64,000 nucleotides of DNA from Perkinsela sp. pyNocScin1 (taxonomy: Eukaryota > Euglenozoa > Kinetoplastea > Prokinetoplastida > Perkinselidae). Shown here in pieces: positions 48,489-57,378 of this stretch (its first letter is position 1; each line of letters begins with the position of its first letter). The stretch is from positions 310,001 to 374,000 of the forward strand of contig CAXHTR010000001.1 in the NCBI GenBank assembly GCA_964019655.1, written 5' to 3'. Position numbers and translations under genes: made by a program. The notes beneath the pieces are model-generated. The model had not been told where the DNA came from. It ran no database searches and saw only the letters and a list, made by a program, of their open reading frames with translations.

Positions 48489-49820
48489 TCATTCTTCTTT
48501 CACCACTTGTATCTCTAACTTTGACTGCATTATAGAGAGCAACTTGTTCCCGAAGAGCTTCAGCATAGTAAGGGATTCCGGCACATTCTCGATCTTTACT
48601 TTCCCGAGAAAATTGTTGCAAGAGGCATCGATGAGTACGATTTTTGGCGGCAGTGCAGAAAAGTTGATTGACCCCTGAAATTTGTTGTTGTTTATAAGGA
48701 GCTCAAGGAAAGCTTTCGGGAGCGTTTCAAAGGCGAATTCGCCGTCAAAAGCGTTATAGCCCACGCTTAAGATTTTAAATGTCTCCGCCAAGGCTTTTGT
48801 GTCGACATTGCCTCGCAGCGTATTCTTTTGAGCAAATAATTGCTCGAACTTTTCGCTTAGCTGCAAGAAGTCGAAAAATCCTTTGAACGCACATTCATCC
48901 ATGAACACGAATACAAGTGACTGTGGCCAGCTTCCGACGTCAACACTGCCTTCGATTTTGTTCCCGCTTATCCAAAGTGCACTGATATTCTCTGGCAAAA
49001 TGCTGAAGTCGACTTTCTCAGTGAGATTATTATCATCTACGCTAAATTCTTCGATACTCTTTGGTAGCGAATCGATACGCACAGCTGTGAACTTATTCTT
49101 GCTTAAATAGCAATGGCATAAAGTATGCGGAGATTTTTGAAATTCCACAATCCCGCTAAGCTGATTTTCGGATAAGTCAAGATATTCAAGAGACTGTGGT
49201 AGCTGTGTAAGATTTATTTCACCAATGAATGCATTGCGTTCTAGGTTGAGTTCCTTCAAGCTCTTCGGTAACTTTAGCATATTAAGGCTTCCCTTGAATT
49301 TGTTGGACCCCAGGTAGAGTTCTTTGAGATTCTCTGGGAGATGACTCAAATCCACAGACCCACTAAGACTGTTGGATTCGAGGCCGATAATCTCCATCGT
49401 TTCTGGAAACTTTGTAAAATCAAGAGACCCCTCCAGCTTATTTTGATACATTGTGATGAGTCGTAACTTTGGGGGCAGAGTATCAACATCGATAGTCCCC
49501 TGGATTTCGTTACTGCTTAGACAGATTTCTTCCATTCCACACGGTAAGAAACTAAAATTTATCGAGCCACCGAGCATTTCCAACTGTTCATCATCAGTTT
49601 CGTGAAGATTGTAATGAATTCCCCTGAGTTTATCGTCTTCGAAATACAGACAGTCCCACTCCTTAATGTCAAGCTGATTGCCATTTTCGTCTTTAAAAAG
49701 CTCCTTATTCTTGATGCCATTGAAACTTATCTCCATGCGTGCAGTATCTGACAAGAATGTCGGGTCGAGATTTGAAAGTAGATCCGCATCTGCAGCCATA
49801 AAGAGAGTGATTTGATGCAT
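48489..49820 (-). CDS. Type L LRR protein, 443 aa (tandem triplet, copy 1)
   Basis: Leader MHQITLFMAADADLLSNLD, then PTFLSDTARMEISFNGIKNK. The cap is DENGNQLDIKEWDCLYFEDD. Fifteen repeats follow, with the triplet-specific variants QKSPHTLCHCYLSKNKF, SWPQSLVFVFM and ALAETFKILSV. The common end is KLFGNKLLSIMQSKLEIQVV. More AT-rich than the genes to the right of 53.5 kb. Copies 2 and 3 follow at 50331 and 51825 in the same order and orientation. Confidence 0.9.
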   Translation of the reverse strand: MHQITLFMAADADLLSNLDPTFLSDTARMEISFNGIKNKELFKDENGNQLDIKEWDCLYFEDDKLRGIHYNLHETDDEQLEMLGGSINFSFLPCGMEEICLSSNEIQGTIDVDTLPPKLRLITMYQNKLEGSLDFTKFPETMEIIGLESNSLSGSVDLSHLPENLKELYLGSNKFKGSLNMLKLPKSLKELNLERNAFIGEINLTQLPQSLEYLDLSENQLSGIVEFQKSPHTLCHCYLSKNKFTAVRIDSLPKSIEEFSVDDNNLTEKVDFSILPENISALWISGNKIEGSVDVGSWPQSLVFVFMDECAFKGFFDFLQLSEKFEQLFAQKNTLRGNVDTKALAETFKILSVGYNAFDGEFAFETLPKAFLELLINNNKFQGSINFSALPPKIVLIDASCNNFLGKVKIENVPESLTMLKLFGNKLLSIMQSKLEIQVVKEE

Positions 49821-50330
49821 TTATACGTAAGAGATATCACTTAAGATCCTTTTTTGCTGATCGGTTCAGTGTATATCATAATTACTTACTCAGGGCTTTT
49901 AAACATACTACCACGCTTTGAAACGAGATTTGTAAAGACTGAAGGAAGGCTGTCACCCCTCTTGCATCCCTCTGGCTCTTGGATAGTAAGAAGGGCTTCT
50001 CTGTTGCGCTCGAATCAATCAATCGCTCCTGAGTCGCCACATCATCAGCCAGTGCACGTTGTTATACAAAACATTGTAGCGCATAGGACTTCGAGATGTT
50101 TCTTTGACTGATGCTTCTGTGCATTTTATCATAACAAGCACCTCATGCAGGATATAGGCGCATAAACCTACTGATAAACATTCTGACTAATTGATATCCA
50201 ATGCATCACATCGTACGGCATACTATGAAAAGAATAAAAGTGGGCGAATACGTATATAGCATCATAATCATGCTATCCTTAAGATGGTTATATTGTCGAC
50301 TTAAGTCTATCACGATTTCTGACTCTGTAA
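49821..50330. other. Intergenic spacer, no gene seen
   Basis: No feature recognised. Confidence 0.45.
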
Positions 50331-51653
50331 CTACTCCTTCACCATTTCGATTTCCACGCTTGCGTGTACAATGGAAAGCAGTTTGTTCCCGAAAAGTTTT
50401 AAGCTCTTGAGCTTTGGTGGAAAAATGTCGATCTTGACTTTTCCAGCAAAATTGCAGCATGATGCATCGATCACTTCGATATCGGGCGGAATGGCTGAGA
50501 GTACGATTGACCCTTGGAAATTATTGTTATTGATCATTAGCTCAGTAAGCTTTCCCGGCAGTTTCTCGAAATCGAATTCCCCTTCAAAAGCATTATGGTT
50601 GATTAAAAAATGTGTGAACGTCTTTGCCAAAGCCGCAGTGTCAACTTTCCCTCGAAAAGCATTTCTACTCACGTCGAGTTCTTTGAACTCTTGGTTGAGT
50701 TGCAAAAAATCAAAAAAGCCTTTGAATGAACAATTTCTCATCCAAACATGGCTGATGGGCTCGGGCCAGCTTCCCACATCGACGCTGCCTTCAAATTTAT
50801 TATCGCTGAGGAAGAGTTTAGTGATATTTCGCGGAATCGCACTAAAATCGAATGGTTGCCCGAAATTATTCTGCTGTAACCAAAGATCCGTGACGCTTTG
50901 TGGCAATGACTCAACAGAAAGTGAAACAAACTTATTCTTTCCTAAATAGCAATGATGCAGAGAATTAGGTGAATTCTGAAAATCGATATTTCCAGTGAGT
51001 TGATTTCCTTCAAGATTGAGAAACTCCAGGCTATGGACCAATTGTGTGAGGTCAACGCTACCATGAAAAGCATTGTTCTCGATGTTTAAAATCTTAAATT
51101 TCGGTGGCAGCTTCGTCAAATTAAGCTCTCCCGTAAATTTATTGTCACTCAATACGAGCTTAATAAGGTTTTGGGGAAGGGAAGTTAAGTCCACAGTGCC
51201 ACCCAGGTTGTTCCTTGCGAGTGAAAGAAATTTCATCGATTGTGGAAATTCTGCAAAAGAAATGGTACCTTGAAGCTTGTTTTTAAACATCCATAGCTCT
51301 TGTAAATTTGGAGGAAGATCTCGAGCATTCAGCGTTCCCTGGATGGCATTGCGCTCAAGGTTTATTTCTTGAATGCTTTCCGGAAGGAAACCAAAGTTAA
51401 TTGATCCTCCGAGTCTTGCGCTGTCATCATTCTCATTTTCGGGAACGCTTTTATGAATTTTAATTAGTTTTCCGTCTTTGAATTCTAAAAAGCCCCAGTC
51501 TTTGATATCGAGTTGGTTACCATTCTCATCTTGAATCAAGTTCTTATTTTGGATGCTGTTAAAGCTGATCTCCATCCGTGCGGAATCTGATAGGAACGTC
51601 GGGTCAAGTGTGACATTTCTGTCGATTGCTAGGACACAAAGGCAGTGATGCAT
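50331..51653 (-). CDS. Type L LRR protein, 440 aa (tandem triplet, copy 2)
   Basis: Leader MHHCLCVLAIDRNVTLDPTF; this copy has lost the AD and LL(S/K)NLD part. The cap is DENGNQLDIKDWGFLEFKDG, where the lone cysteine of its sisters is replaced. Fifteen repeats follow in the same order as 48489. A TTATAAAA box lies about 10 bases before the ATG. Tail LLSIVHASVEIEMVKE. Confidence 0.9.
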   Translation of the reverse strand: MHHCLCVLAIDRNVTLDPTFLSDSARMEISFNSIQNKNLIQDENGNQLDIKDWGFLEFKDGKLIKIHKSVPENENDDSARLGGSINFGFLPESIQEINLERNAIQGTLNARDLPPNLQELWMFKNKLQGTISFAEFPQSMKFLSLARNNLGGTVDLTSLPQNLIKLVLSDNKFTGELNLTKLPPKFKILNIENNAFHGSVDLTQLVHSLEFLNLEGNQLTGNIDFQNSPNSLHHCYLGKNKFVSLSVESLPQSVTDLWLQQNNFGQPFDFSAIPRNITKLFLSDNKFEGSVDVGSWPEPISHVWMRNCSFKGFFDFLQLNQEFKELDVSRNAFRGKVDTAALAKTFTHFLINHNAFEGEFDFEKLPGKLTELMINNNNFQGSIVLSAIPPDIEVIDASCCNFAGKVKIDIFPPKLKSLKLFGNKLLSIVHASVEIEMVKE

Positions 51654-51824
51654 GAGTTTTTTTATAAGAAGCCTGATTGAATAAAAATGCAGTATGAATA
51701 GCAGAGTGCGAAGCTTTACATGTGGAAATCAAATATTGAAAATGACTTATGGATTATGAAAATGAGTAGCTATCAAAGCCCGAAGTCGCTTCAAGAGAGC
51801 ATGGCTCAATGTGATCAATGCTTT

Positions 51825-53156
51825 TTATTCCTCTCTCCCTATCTCAATTTTTAGGTTTGCTTGCACAATCGACAAAAGCTTGTTGCCGAACAGCTTCAAG
51901 TTTTCGAGTCCCTCAGGCACATTCTCGATCTTCACCTTTCCGTGAAAATTATTGCACGAAGCATCGATCAATTCGATTTTCGGTGGTAGCGCAGATAGGT
52001 CTATTGACCCGTGAAATTTGTTGTCGTTGATAGAAAGCTGAACAAGTGCTTCCGGCAGCGTCTCAAAAGCAAACTTGCCGTCAAAGCCATTGTCACCGAT
52101 CTCAAAATTCACAAATGTCTTTGCTAAGACCTTCGTGTCAACTTTCCCTCGGAGCGCATTGGTTTCGACATAGAGTTTCTCAAACGCCTCACTCAGCTGT
52201 AGAAAGTCGAAGAACCCTTTGAATCCACATCCACCCATGCTAACACACACAAGTGATATTGGCCAGCTTCCGACGTCAACACTTCCCTCGATGTCGTTCC
52301 AGCCTACCCACAATTTCTGAATATTCTCTGGCAAACTGCTGAATGTGAACTTGTCCTTGAGATTGTTATGATTTAGCATGAATTCTAAGATATTCTCGGG
52401 CAGTGAATCGAGGTTCACAGTTGCAAACTCATTATTGTCCAAAAAGCAATGTGTTAAGGATTCTGGGCTGTTGCCAAAGTCTATTTCTCCACTGAGCTTA
52501 TTTTCCGATAGATTCAGGTAACAGAGAGACTGCGGTAACAGCGTGAGATCAATTTCACCGAGGAATGCGTTGCTTTCAAGGTTGATTATTTGAAGCTTCT
52601 CCGGTAGCTGTTGAAGATGAAGGCTTCCCTCAAATTTATTGTCACTTAAATGAAGATACTCGAGATTGCATGGAAGAGCGGTCATATCCACCCGGCCGCT
52701 CAGAATGTTACTTCCAAGCTTAATTTCCTCCATTGTCTTCGGGAACTTGGCAAAGTTTACGGATCCGTGAAGCTTGTTTCGAGTCATGTTGAAAGACCGA
52801 AGCTTTGGGGGGAGACTGCTTGTATCAATTTTCCCTTCGACTTCGTTTCCTTCCAGGCTGATGTATACAATGCTGTGCGGCAAGAAGCCAAAATTTATTG
52901 ATCCGCCGATACCCTTGTTCTGATCAAAGTCGATTTCGTCAAGATCATAGTATATCCCGTGGAGTGTATCGTCTTCGAACCAAAGACAGTCCCAGTCTTT
53001 TATGTCAAGCTGATTGCCATTCGAGTCTTTAAAAAGGTCCTTGTTCTTTATGCCATTAAAACTGATCTCCATTCGTGCAGTATCGGACAAGAATGTCGGG
53101 TCGAGGTTCTTGAGAAGGGCCTCATCTGCAGCCGTAAGCAAAACGATTTGATACAT
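51825..53156 (-). CDS. Type L LRR protein, 443 aa (tandem triplet, copy 3)
   Basis: Start at 53156 (MYQIVLLTAADEALLKNLD); the frame is open to 53264. The cap is DSNGNQLDIKDWDCLWFEDD. Fifteen repeats follow. Closer to copy 1 (48489) than to copy 2: both share PTFLSDTARMEISFNGIKNK and the KSLPE/ESLTHCFL arrangement. Tail LLSIVQANLKIEIGREE. It ends the main LRR array on the right. Confidence 0.9.
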   Translation of the reverse strand: MYQIVLLTAADEALLKNLDPTFLSDTARMEISFNGIKNKDLFKDSNGNQLDIKDWDCLWFEDDTLHGIYYDLDEIDFDQNKGIGGSINFGFLPHSIVYISLEGNEVEGKIDTSSLPPKLRSFNMTRNKLHGSVNFAKFPKTMEEIKLGSNILSGRVDMTALPCNLEYLHLSDNKFEGSLHLQQLPEKLQIINLESNAFLGEIDLTLLPQSLCYLNLSENKLSGEIDFGNSPESLTHCFLDNNEFATVNLDSLPENILEFMLNHNNLKDKFTFSSLPENIQKLWVGWNDIEGSVDVGSWPISLVCVSMGGCGFKGFFDFLQLSEAFEKLYVETNALRGKVDTKVLAKTFVNFEIGDNGFDGKFAFETLPEALVQLSINDNKFHGSIDLSALPPKIELIDASCNNFHGKVKIENVPEGLENLKLFGNKLLSIVQANLKIEIGREE

Positions 53157-53570
53157 TCGTAAGTGATTTAAAGTTAAAGTATCCGAATAGCCTTTGTTTG
53201 TGGGTTCATGATGAATGCAGAATAAAAAGGGAAATCTACGTGAAAAGCCTGTCTTACTCATCATTGCTAATCCAGGAGCTTCAATTCTTTCAATCTACCA
53301 AATTCTGAACAAAAAGTCAAATAGCTGAAGGGTGCTAGGTGCCCTTGAAAATCCCTGTGGCTTTTGGCTTATGCAAAGGTTCCATATCTGGGGTATACGA
53401 AGATGCACAGAGCTACGATTGGCCGCCAGCTACATCACTTATATATGAGAAAAACCGAATGTCAAAGCAAAGAAATTTTCACCTTCAAAAAGCCACCCAT
53501 CACCGAATCCTTAGCCTTTCAAGACCAACATTGTTTTAATTTATATCACGCTTCGCAAGCAGCCCGCGGC
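53157..53570. other. Intergenic spacer, no gene seen
   Basis: Marks the change from AT-rich LRR genes to GC-rich housekeeping genes. Confidence 0.45.
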
Positions 53571-55376
53571 CTATCGTCTGCGCTTTGCCTTCGACGAGCT
53601 CTTCGACGACTTCTTGTGCGACGGCTTCTCCATCGCCTTGACACCCGCCTTCGCCGCCTCCGACCGCGACGGCCACTTCTTGGGCGTCTTGTCCTCGTCC
53701 GTCGACTCTTCCTCGCTGCTCGACGACTGCTCCAGCTTTGGCGGCAGTATCTTCTCAATCTCAGTCCACACGTTGTCCACCACTGTGCTCGCCCGGTGCA
53801 CCAGCATGCGCGACTTGTCCCGGCCCTTGCTGCCGAGCAGCGTCCGCGCCACAGCCTCGACGCAGAGCGCGACCTGCCGGACATTGTACCCGCCCTCGAG
53901 CGCACACAGCACGCGGCCGTGGGGCATCACGTCCATCAGCATCTGCGTCATCATGGCGTACCCTCCCGGCGTGAGCTCCATGTTCCCCAGCGTGTCGTGC
54001 TGCACTGCGTCGAAGCCCCCGGCAATGATAATGCAGTCGGCCTCGAAGCCGCGAATGAGCGGCAGCACGAGATTTTGCATGATCGACAAGTACTCGGTGT
54101 CCCCAAAGCGGTGGCACGGCAGCGGGATGTTGATGTTGTAGCCGCGGCCTCGCCCACTGCCAATGTCAGCGGCCCGCCCAGTGCCGGGGTAGAAGCACGG
54201 GGCGCTCGTGTCGTAGCCGTCGGTGGCCTCGCTGCTCTCCGAGGTCTCCTCCTCTTCTGGGTCGTAGACGTCTTCGTCTTCCTCGGACTCTTGATGCTTC
54301 GGCATGCCCCGGGCGGTCGCCTCGAGCATTTTCTCGAGTCGGCTCGCAGGCGCGTCGCCGTGCGTCGAGAGTTTCTCAGATTCCTTGCGGATGCGCTCGT
54401 CAAGCTTGGAGTAGTCGACGCTGGCGTGGGCGCGGCGGCTGCGCTTGGCGTCACGCGCTGCCTCAGCAGCTTTTTGGACTTCGGCCTTCGTCGAATCGAC
54501 CTTCACTGCAGAAACCTGGCGCTTGGGCTCGCGGGTCAGCGCAGCGTAGGTGTCGGCGGCGCTGAGCATGTTGCAGGCGCGGTGGAAGCGGTGCGGGTGG
54601 CCCTGGGCGTACTGGTGGATGGAGATGCAGAGCACTGAGGGGTCGTCATAGAAAATTTTCTCCGTGCCGTCGCCGTGGTGGACGTCCCAGTCGAAGATGA
54701 CGATGCGGCGCATGCCCTTGGCCTCGCGCTGGAGCGTGCGGGCGGCGACAGCGACGTTGTTGAACATGCAGAAGCCGCTGGCGTTGCGCGGGCCAGCGTG
54801 GTGGCCCGGCGGGCGCAGGATACAGAGGGCGTTGTCGACCTTGCCGCTCGCGATGGCGAGGGCGGCCTGGACGGCGCCGCCGGCAGCCGCGAGGCAGGCG
54901 TCGTGCGTGTGCTCGTTGCAGTACATGTCCTCGGCGTGGTCTGAGGCCTCGGACATGTCGATGGGTTTGTTCGTGAACTCACTGATGTGCGGCGTGTTCG
55001 GCGTCTTTGGCGACTTCGTCGGGCGGGTGCTGAAGGGGCGCACATAGGTAGCGATCTCGTTGCCATGCTCGTCCGTTTGGTTCGACGTCGTGTTCTGGCG
55101 CTCTTTGAGCTGCTCGAGCATGCAGTCGACGTAGTCCTCGTCGTGCGCGTAGAGGAGGCGCGTGCGGGTGCACGGCTGGACCTTTCCGAGCCAGACGAAC
55201 TCCTTGATGAGGCCGCACCAGTTGAGGTGCTTGAGGGGGACCTTGACGCGGTCCGGGCACTCGGGGTGCTTCTCCGGGGCCTCGTGGCGCTCGCAGGCGG
55301 GGTCGTACACGAGTGCGGTTTTCTTCGGCGGCACTTTGATGTGGGGAGCGAAGGCGTCGAATGGGTTGGTGAACAT
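53571..55376 (-). CDS. Class II histone deacetylase, 601 aa
   Basis: Removes acetyl groups from lysines, probably in the nucleus. The zinc hydrolase core is complete: PPGHHAGP (189-196, catalytic H192/H193), FDWDVHHGDGT (228-238, zinc ligands D231 and H233), GGFDAV (ligand D456) and LEGGYN (transition-state Y497). Two insertions break the core: about 50 residues at 97-150 and about 135 at 258-393, the latter Lys/Glu-rich then acidic, between ISIHQY and FYPGTG, which normally almost touch. The tail is Ser-rich then basic (KKSSKSSSKAKRRR), a likely nuclear signal. Trypanosome class II enzymes are the likely relatives. Confidence 0.92.
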   Translation of the reverse strand: MFTNPFDAFAPHIKVPPKKTALVYDPACERHEAPEKHPECPDRVKVPLKHLNWCGLIKEFVWLGKVQPCTRTRLLYAHDEDYVDCMLEQLKERQNTTSNQTDEHGNEIATYVRPFSTRPTKSPKTPNTPHISEFTNKPIDMSEASDHAEDMYCNEHTHDACLAAAGGAVQAALAIASGKVDNALCILRPPGHHAGPRNASGFCMFNNVAVAARTLQREAKGMRRIVIFDWDVHHGDGTEKIFYDDPSVLCISIHQYAQGHPHRFHRACNMLSAADTYAALTREPKRQVSAVKVDSTKAEVQKAAEAARDAKRSRRAHASVDYSKLDERIRKESEKLSTHGDAPASRLEKMLEATARGMPKHQESEEDEDVYDPEEEETSESSEATDGYDTSAPCFYPGTGRAADIGSGRGRGYNINIPLPCHRFGDTEYLSIMQNLVLPLIRGFEADCIIIAGGFDAVQHDTLGNMELTPGGYAMMTQMLMDVMPHGRVLCALEGGYNVRQVALCVEAVARTLLGSKGRDKSRMLVHRASTVVDNVWTEIEKILPPKLEQSSSSEEESTDEDKTPKKWPSRSEAAKAGVKAMEKPSHKKSSKSSSKAKRRR

Positions 55377-55397
55377 GTGTATGGTGGAGAGTGAAAA

Positions 55398-55410
55398 CTA
55401 AGGAGTAAAG
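55398..55410 (-). promoter_or_regulatory. Candidate trans-splice acceptor of the deacetylase
   Basis: On the - strand CTTTACTCCTTAG ends about 21 bases before the ATG, followed by a further pyrimidine-rich leader. Confidence 0.45.
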
Positions 55411-55479
55411 CTAATTTTGCAGATGAGAAGTGTAGGACTGATTAGACTTGGTTATTCACATGTAAAAATGAGAGAGACT

Positions 55480-55563
55480 AGCAGAAGATTTCTGCTTGTT
55501 TTCTGCTGAAAAGAAAGTCAGAGAGGAATTAGAGAATCTAAGTCCATTAAGCAGAAGCTTCTG
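55480..55563. repeat. Cluster of AGCAGAA / TTCTGCT elements
   Basis: AGCAGAA-GAT-TTCTGCT is a perfect inverted pair at 55480-55496; TTCTGCT recurs at 55501-55507, and AGCAGAAGCTTCTG at 55550-55563. Confidence 0.7.
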
Positions 55564-55790
55564 TTTTTTCAGAAATACATAACCATAAACTCATGCCGTT
55601 GCACTTACTAACTTTCGATGGCTTCTTTGAAAATTTTATACAAAAAAGCACAGCTCGACTCTTCCTTTCTTCAATGTGAATACGCCCGAATTCTAGAAAA
55701 TGCATACGAGGTTTGATCTACTCCTACAATTTCTAGTAAGAAAATTTATTTCCGTATGCAAATTCAAAGTGCGCGTTGTTTCAATGCGAA

Positions 55791-56444
55791 TCAGTGCACT
55801 TTTGACTTACTAATACTGAGAAATGCACCTACGCCTTTATCCCGAACTTTCATATCGGGACACAGTGGTCTTACCGCCTTAATTCTTCCAACGCAAAATA
55901 GATCGATATACTCCAGTGTATTCGGTAAGTTTGCGTAGTAAATTGTATCCTGCCGAAGGCGGTTGTGAGCAAGGTTTAAAATGCGCATTCTCGTGGGTAG
56001 ATTCGTGAATGAAAGCGGCCCTCGGAGAAAGTTCAGACGCATGTTTAGTTCCCGTAATCCCATTGGAAGCTCACGCAGATTAAATTTACCTTCAAAATGG
56101 TTTGAAGTAAGAATGATGGACTCTGTATCTCGTGGAAGAAGCCTTGTGTCAAAGTCAATAAATTTCTGCCGGCATCTTGTGATATGTATTCTCTTTACCG
56201 TCTGTGGTAGGTACTCAATGTGAAAATTACCAGATGTCACGCGATCGTACTCAACAGCTCCTATGACACCTTCTACAGATCCCACGCCTACCCAATTCAA
56301 GCCATTCGGCCATCCACATACATAAGACTCAAGATTTCCGTGTGAAATTTGAAGTAGAAACGCACTTTCAATGTCTGTGAAAAAACTAGTCATTAGCCCC
56401 TCTTGATACTCTGCATGCCTCTTCGATCTCTCGGTCGCTGAACT
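55791..56444 (-). pseudogene. Type B LRR gene with damaged 5' end
   Basis: The body is a good type B protein: MTSFFTDIESAFLLQI, a cap CGWPNGLNWVGVGSVEG with one cysteine, five repeats (YLPQTV, LLPRDT, ELPMGL, NLPTRM, NLPNTL), QDTIYYANLPNTLEYIDL and GRIKAV. Upstream the frame continues SSATERSKRHAEYQEGL, matching the region after the leader in sister genes, and then meets TAG at 56445-56447 where the hydrophobic leader should be. No ATG lies in between, so translation could begin only at the internal Met at 56393, giving a leaderless 200-residue protein. Probable pseudogene. Confidence 0.68.
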
Positions 56445-56447
56445 CTA

Positions 56448-57378
56448 TTGTTCATCTACGGATGAAATGATGATAATGTCAAGCATATGTACATCTAGCA
56501 AAACATGGTAGGAAAAGCGTAAAATAGTAAAGTTTGTTCAAGTTACTATTTGTTGATAAAGTTTTTAGCATCATAATTGACTGCATACCAGTAATGATAC
56601 TCACTTTCATTTTACTAGAAACTTGTGTGCGCATTCCGCCAAAGTGCTCGATGATTTATTATATCACGAATGAAAAATTTTATTAAGGATGTAGGACAGA
56701 ATTCTTGCGTTTAGCTTCTAATACTGATTTTGTAGCATTAATCGAAAGTCATGCCTGATTTACATCATTTTGAATCCGTTGCCAAAATTTACTAGACTAT
56801 ACCCAAAGGATCAATCATAAATGATAGAATTCACTTTCATCCGTATCCACATCCACACATTTTAGAATACACTATGAATTGGTTCAAAAAGTATCTGAAC
56901 TTTGCTAATTGATGCTCTCTCGAGGGCTGAGAGTTTTAAACAGCTGAAAAATGCTTTCAGTTTGATCTTTCTACGCTTAGTTTGCTCGTATATATGGCAA
57001 CTCGGGCCAATACGTGGAACTAGAAAGATCTATTTAATACGATACCTATCTATTACTTGCTTCTGCTGGCAGCAATATATGCACAGCTAGCAACTGTACT
57101 GAGAGATATCAGGCTCGATTTGAACGCCTATTCATGGGTAGAGCTTCGTAATATCTCGGGCAGCAAAATTTACATCGAAGGAGTGCTATAGTCAGCATCG
57201 AGCGAAACCGTCTTAGTAAATTGCGTGCCTAAACACAAAGTGATCATGCATGAAAACTTAGTAAAAAGCAAGTATACAATTACTAGTTTGTCAAAACGTG
57301 GGACAGTTCTTAGAATCCTACATCAAAATTCAATTAAGCCCATACCATTTAAAAATCGCTAATTCTTTCTTCATAAGT
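56448..57378. other. 0.93-kb spacer, no gene seen
   Basis: AT-rich; no ORF with similarity, no tRNA, no LRR remnant found. Confidence 0.45.

Larger units (their letters stand above)
55377..55790. other. Spacer upstream of the deacetylase
   Basis: Holds an acceptor-like site at 55398-55410 and a cluster of TTCTGCT/AGCAGAA elements at 55480-55563. Confidence 0.5.

Noticed and set aside
53364-54638. 424-codon open frame on the + strand
   Set aside because: Antisense of the deacetylase; Arg/His/Leu-rich translation without similarity.
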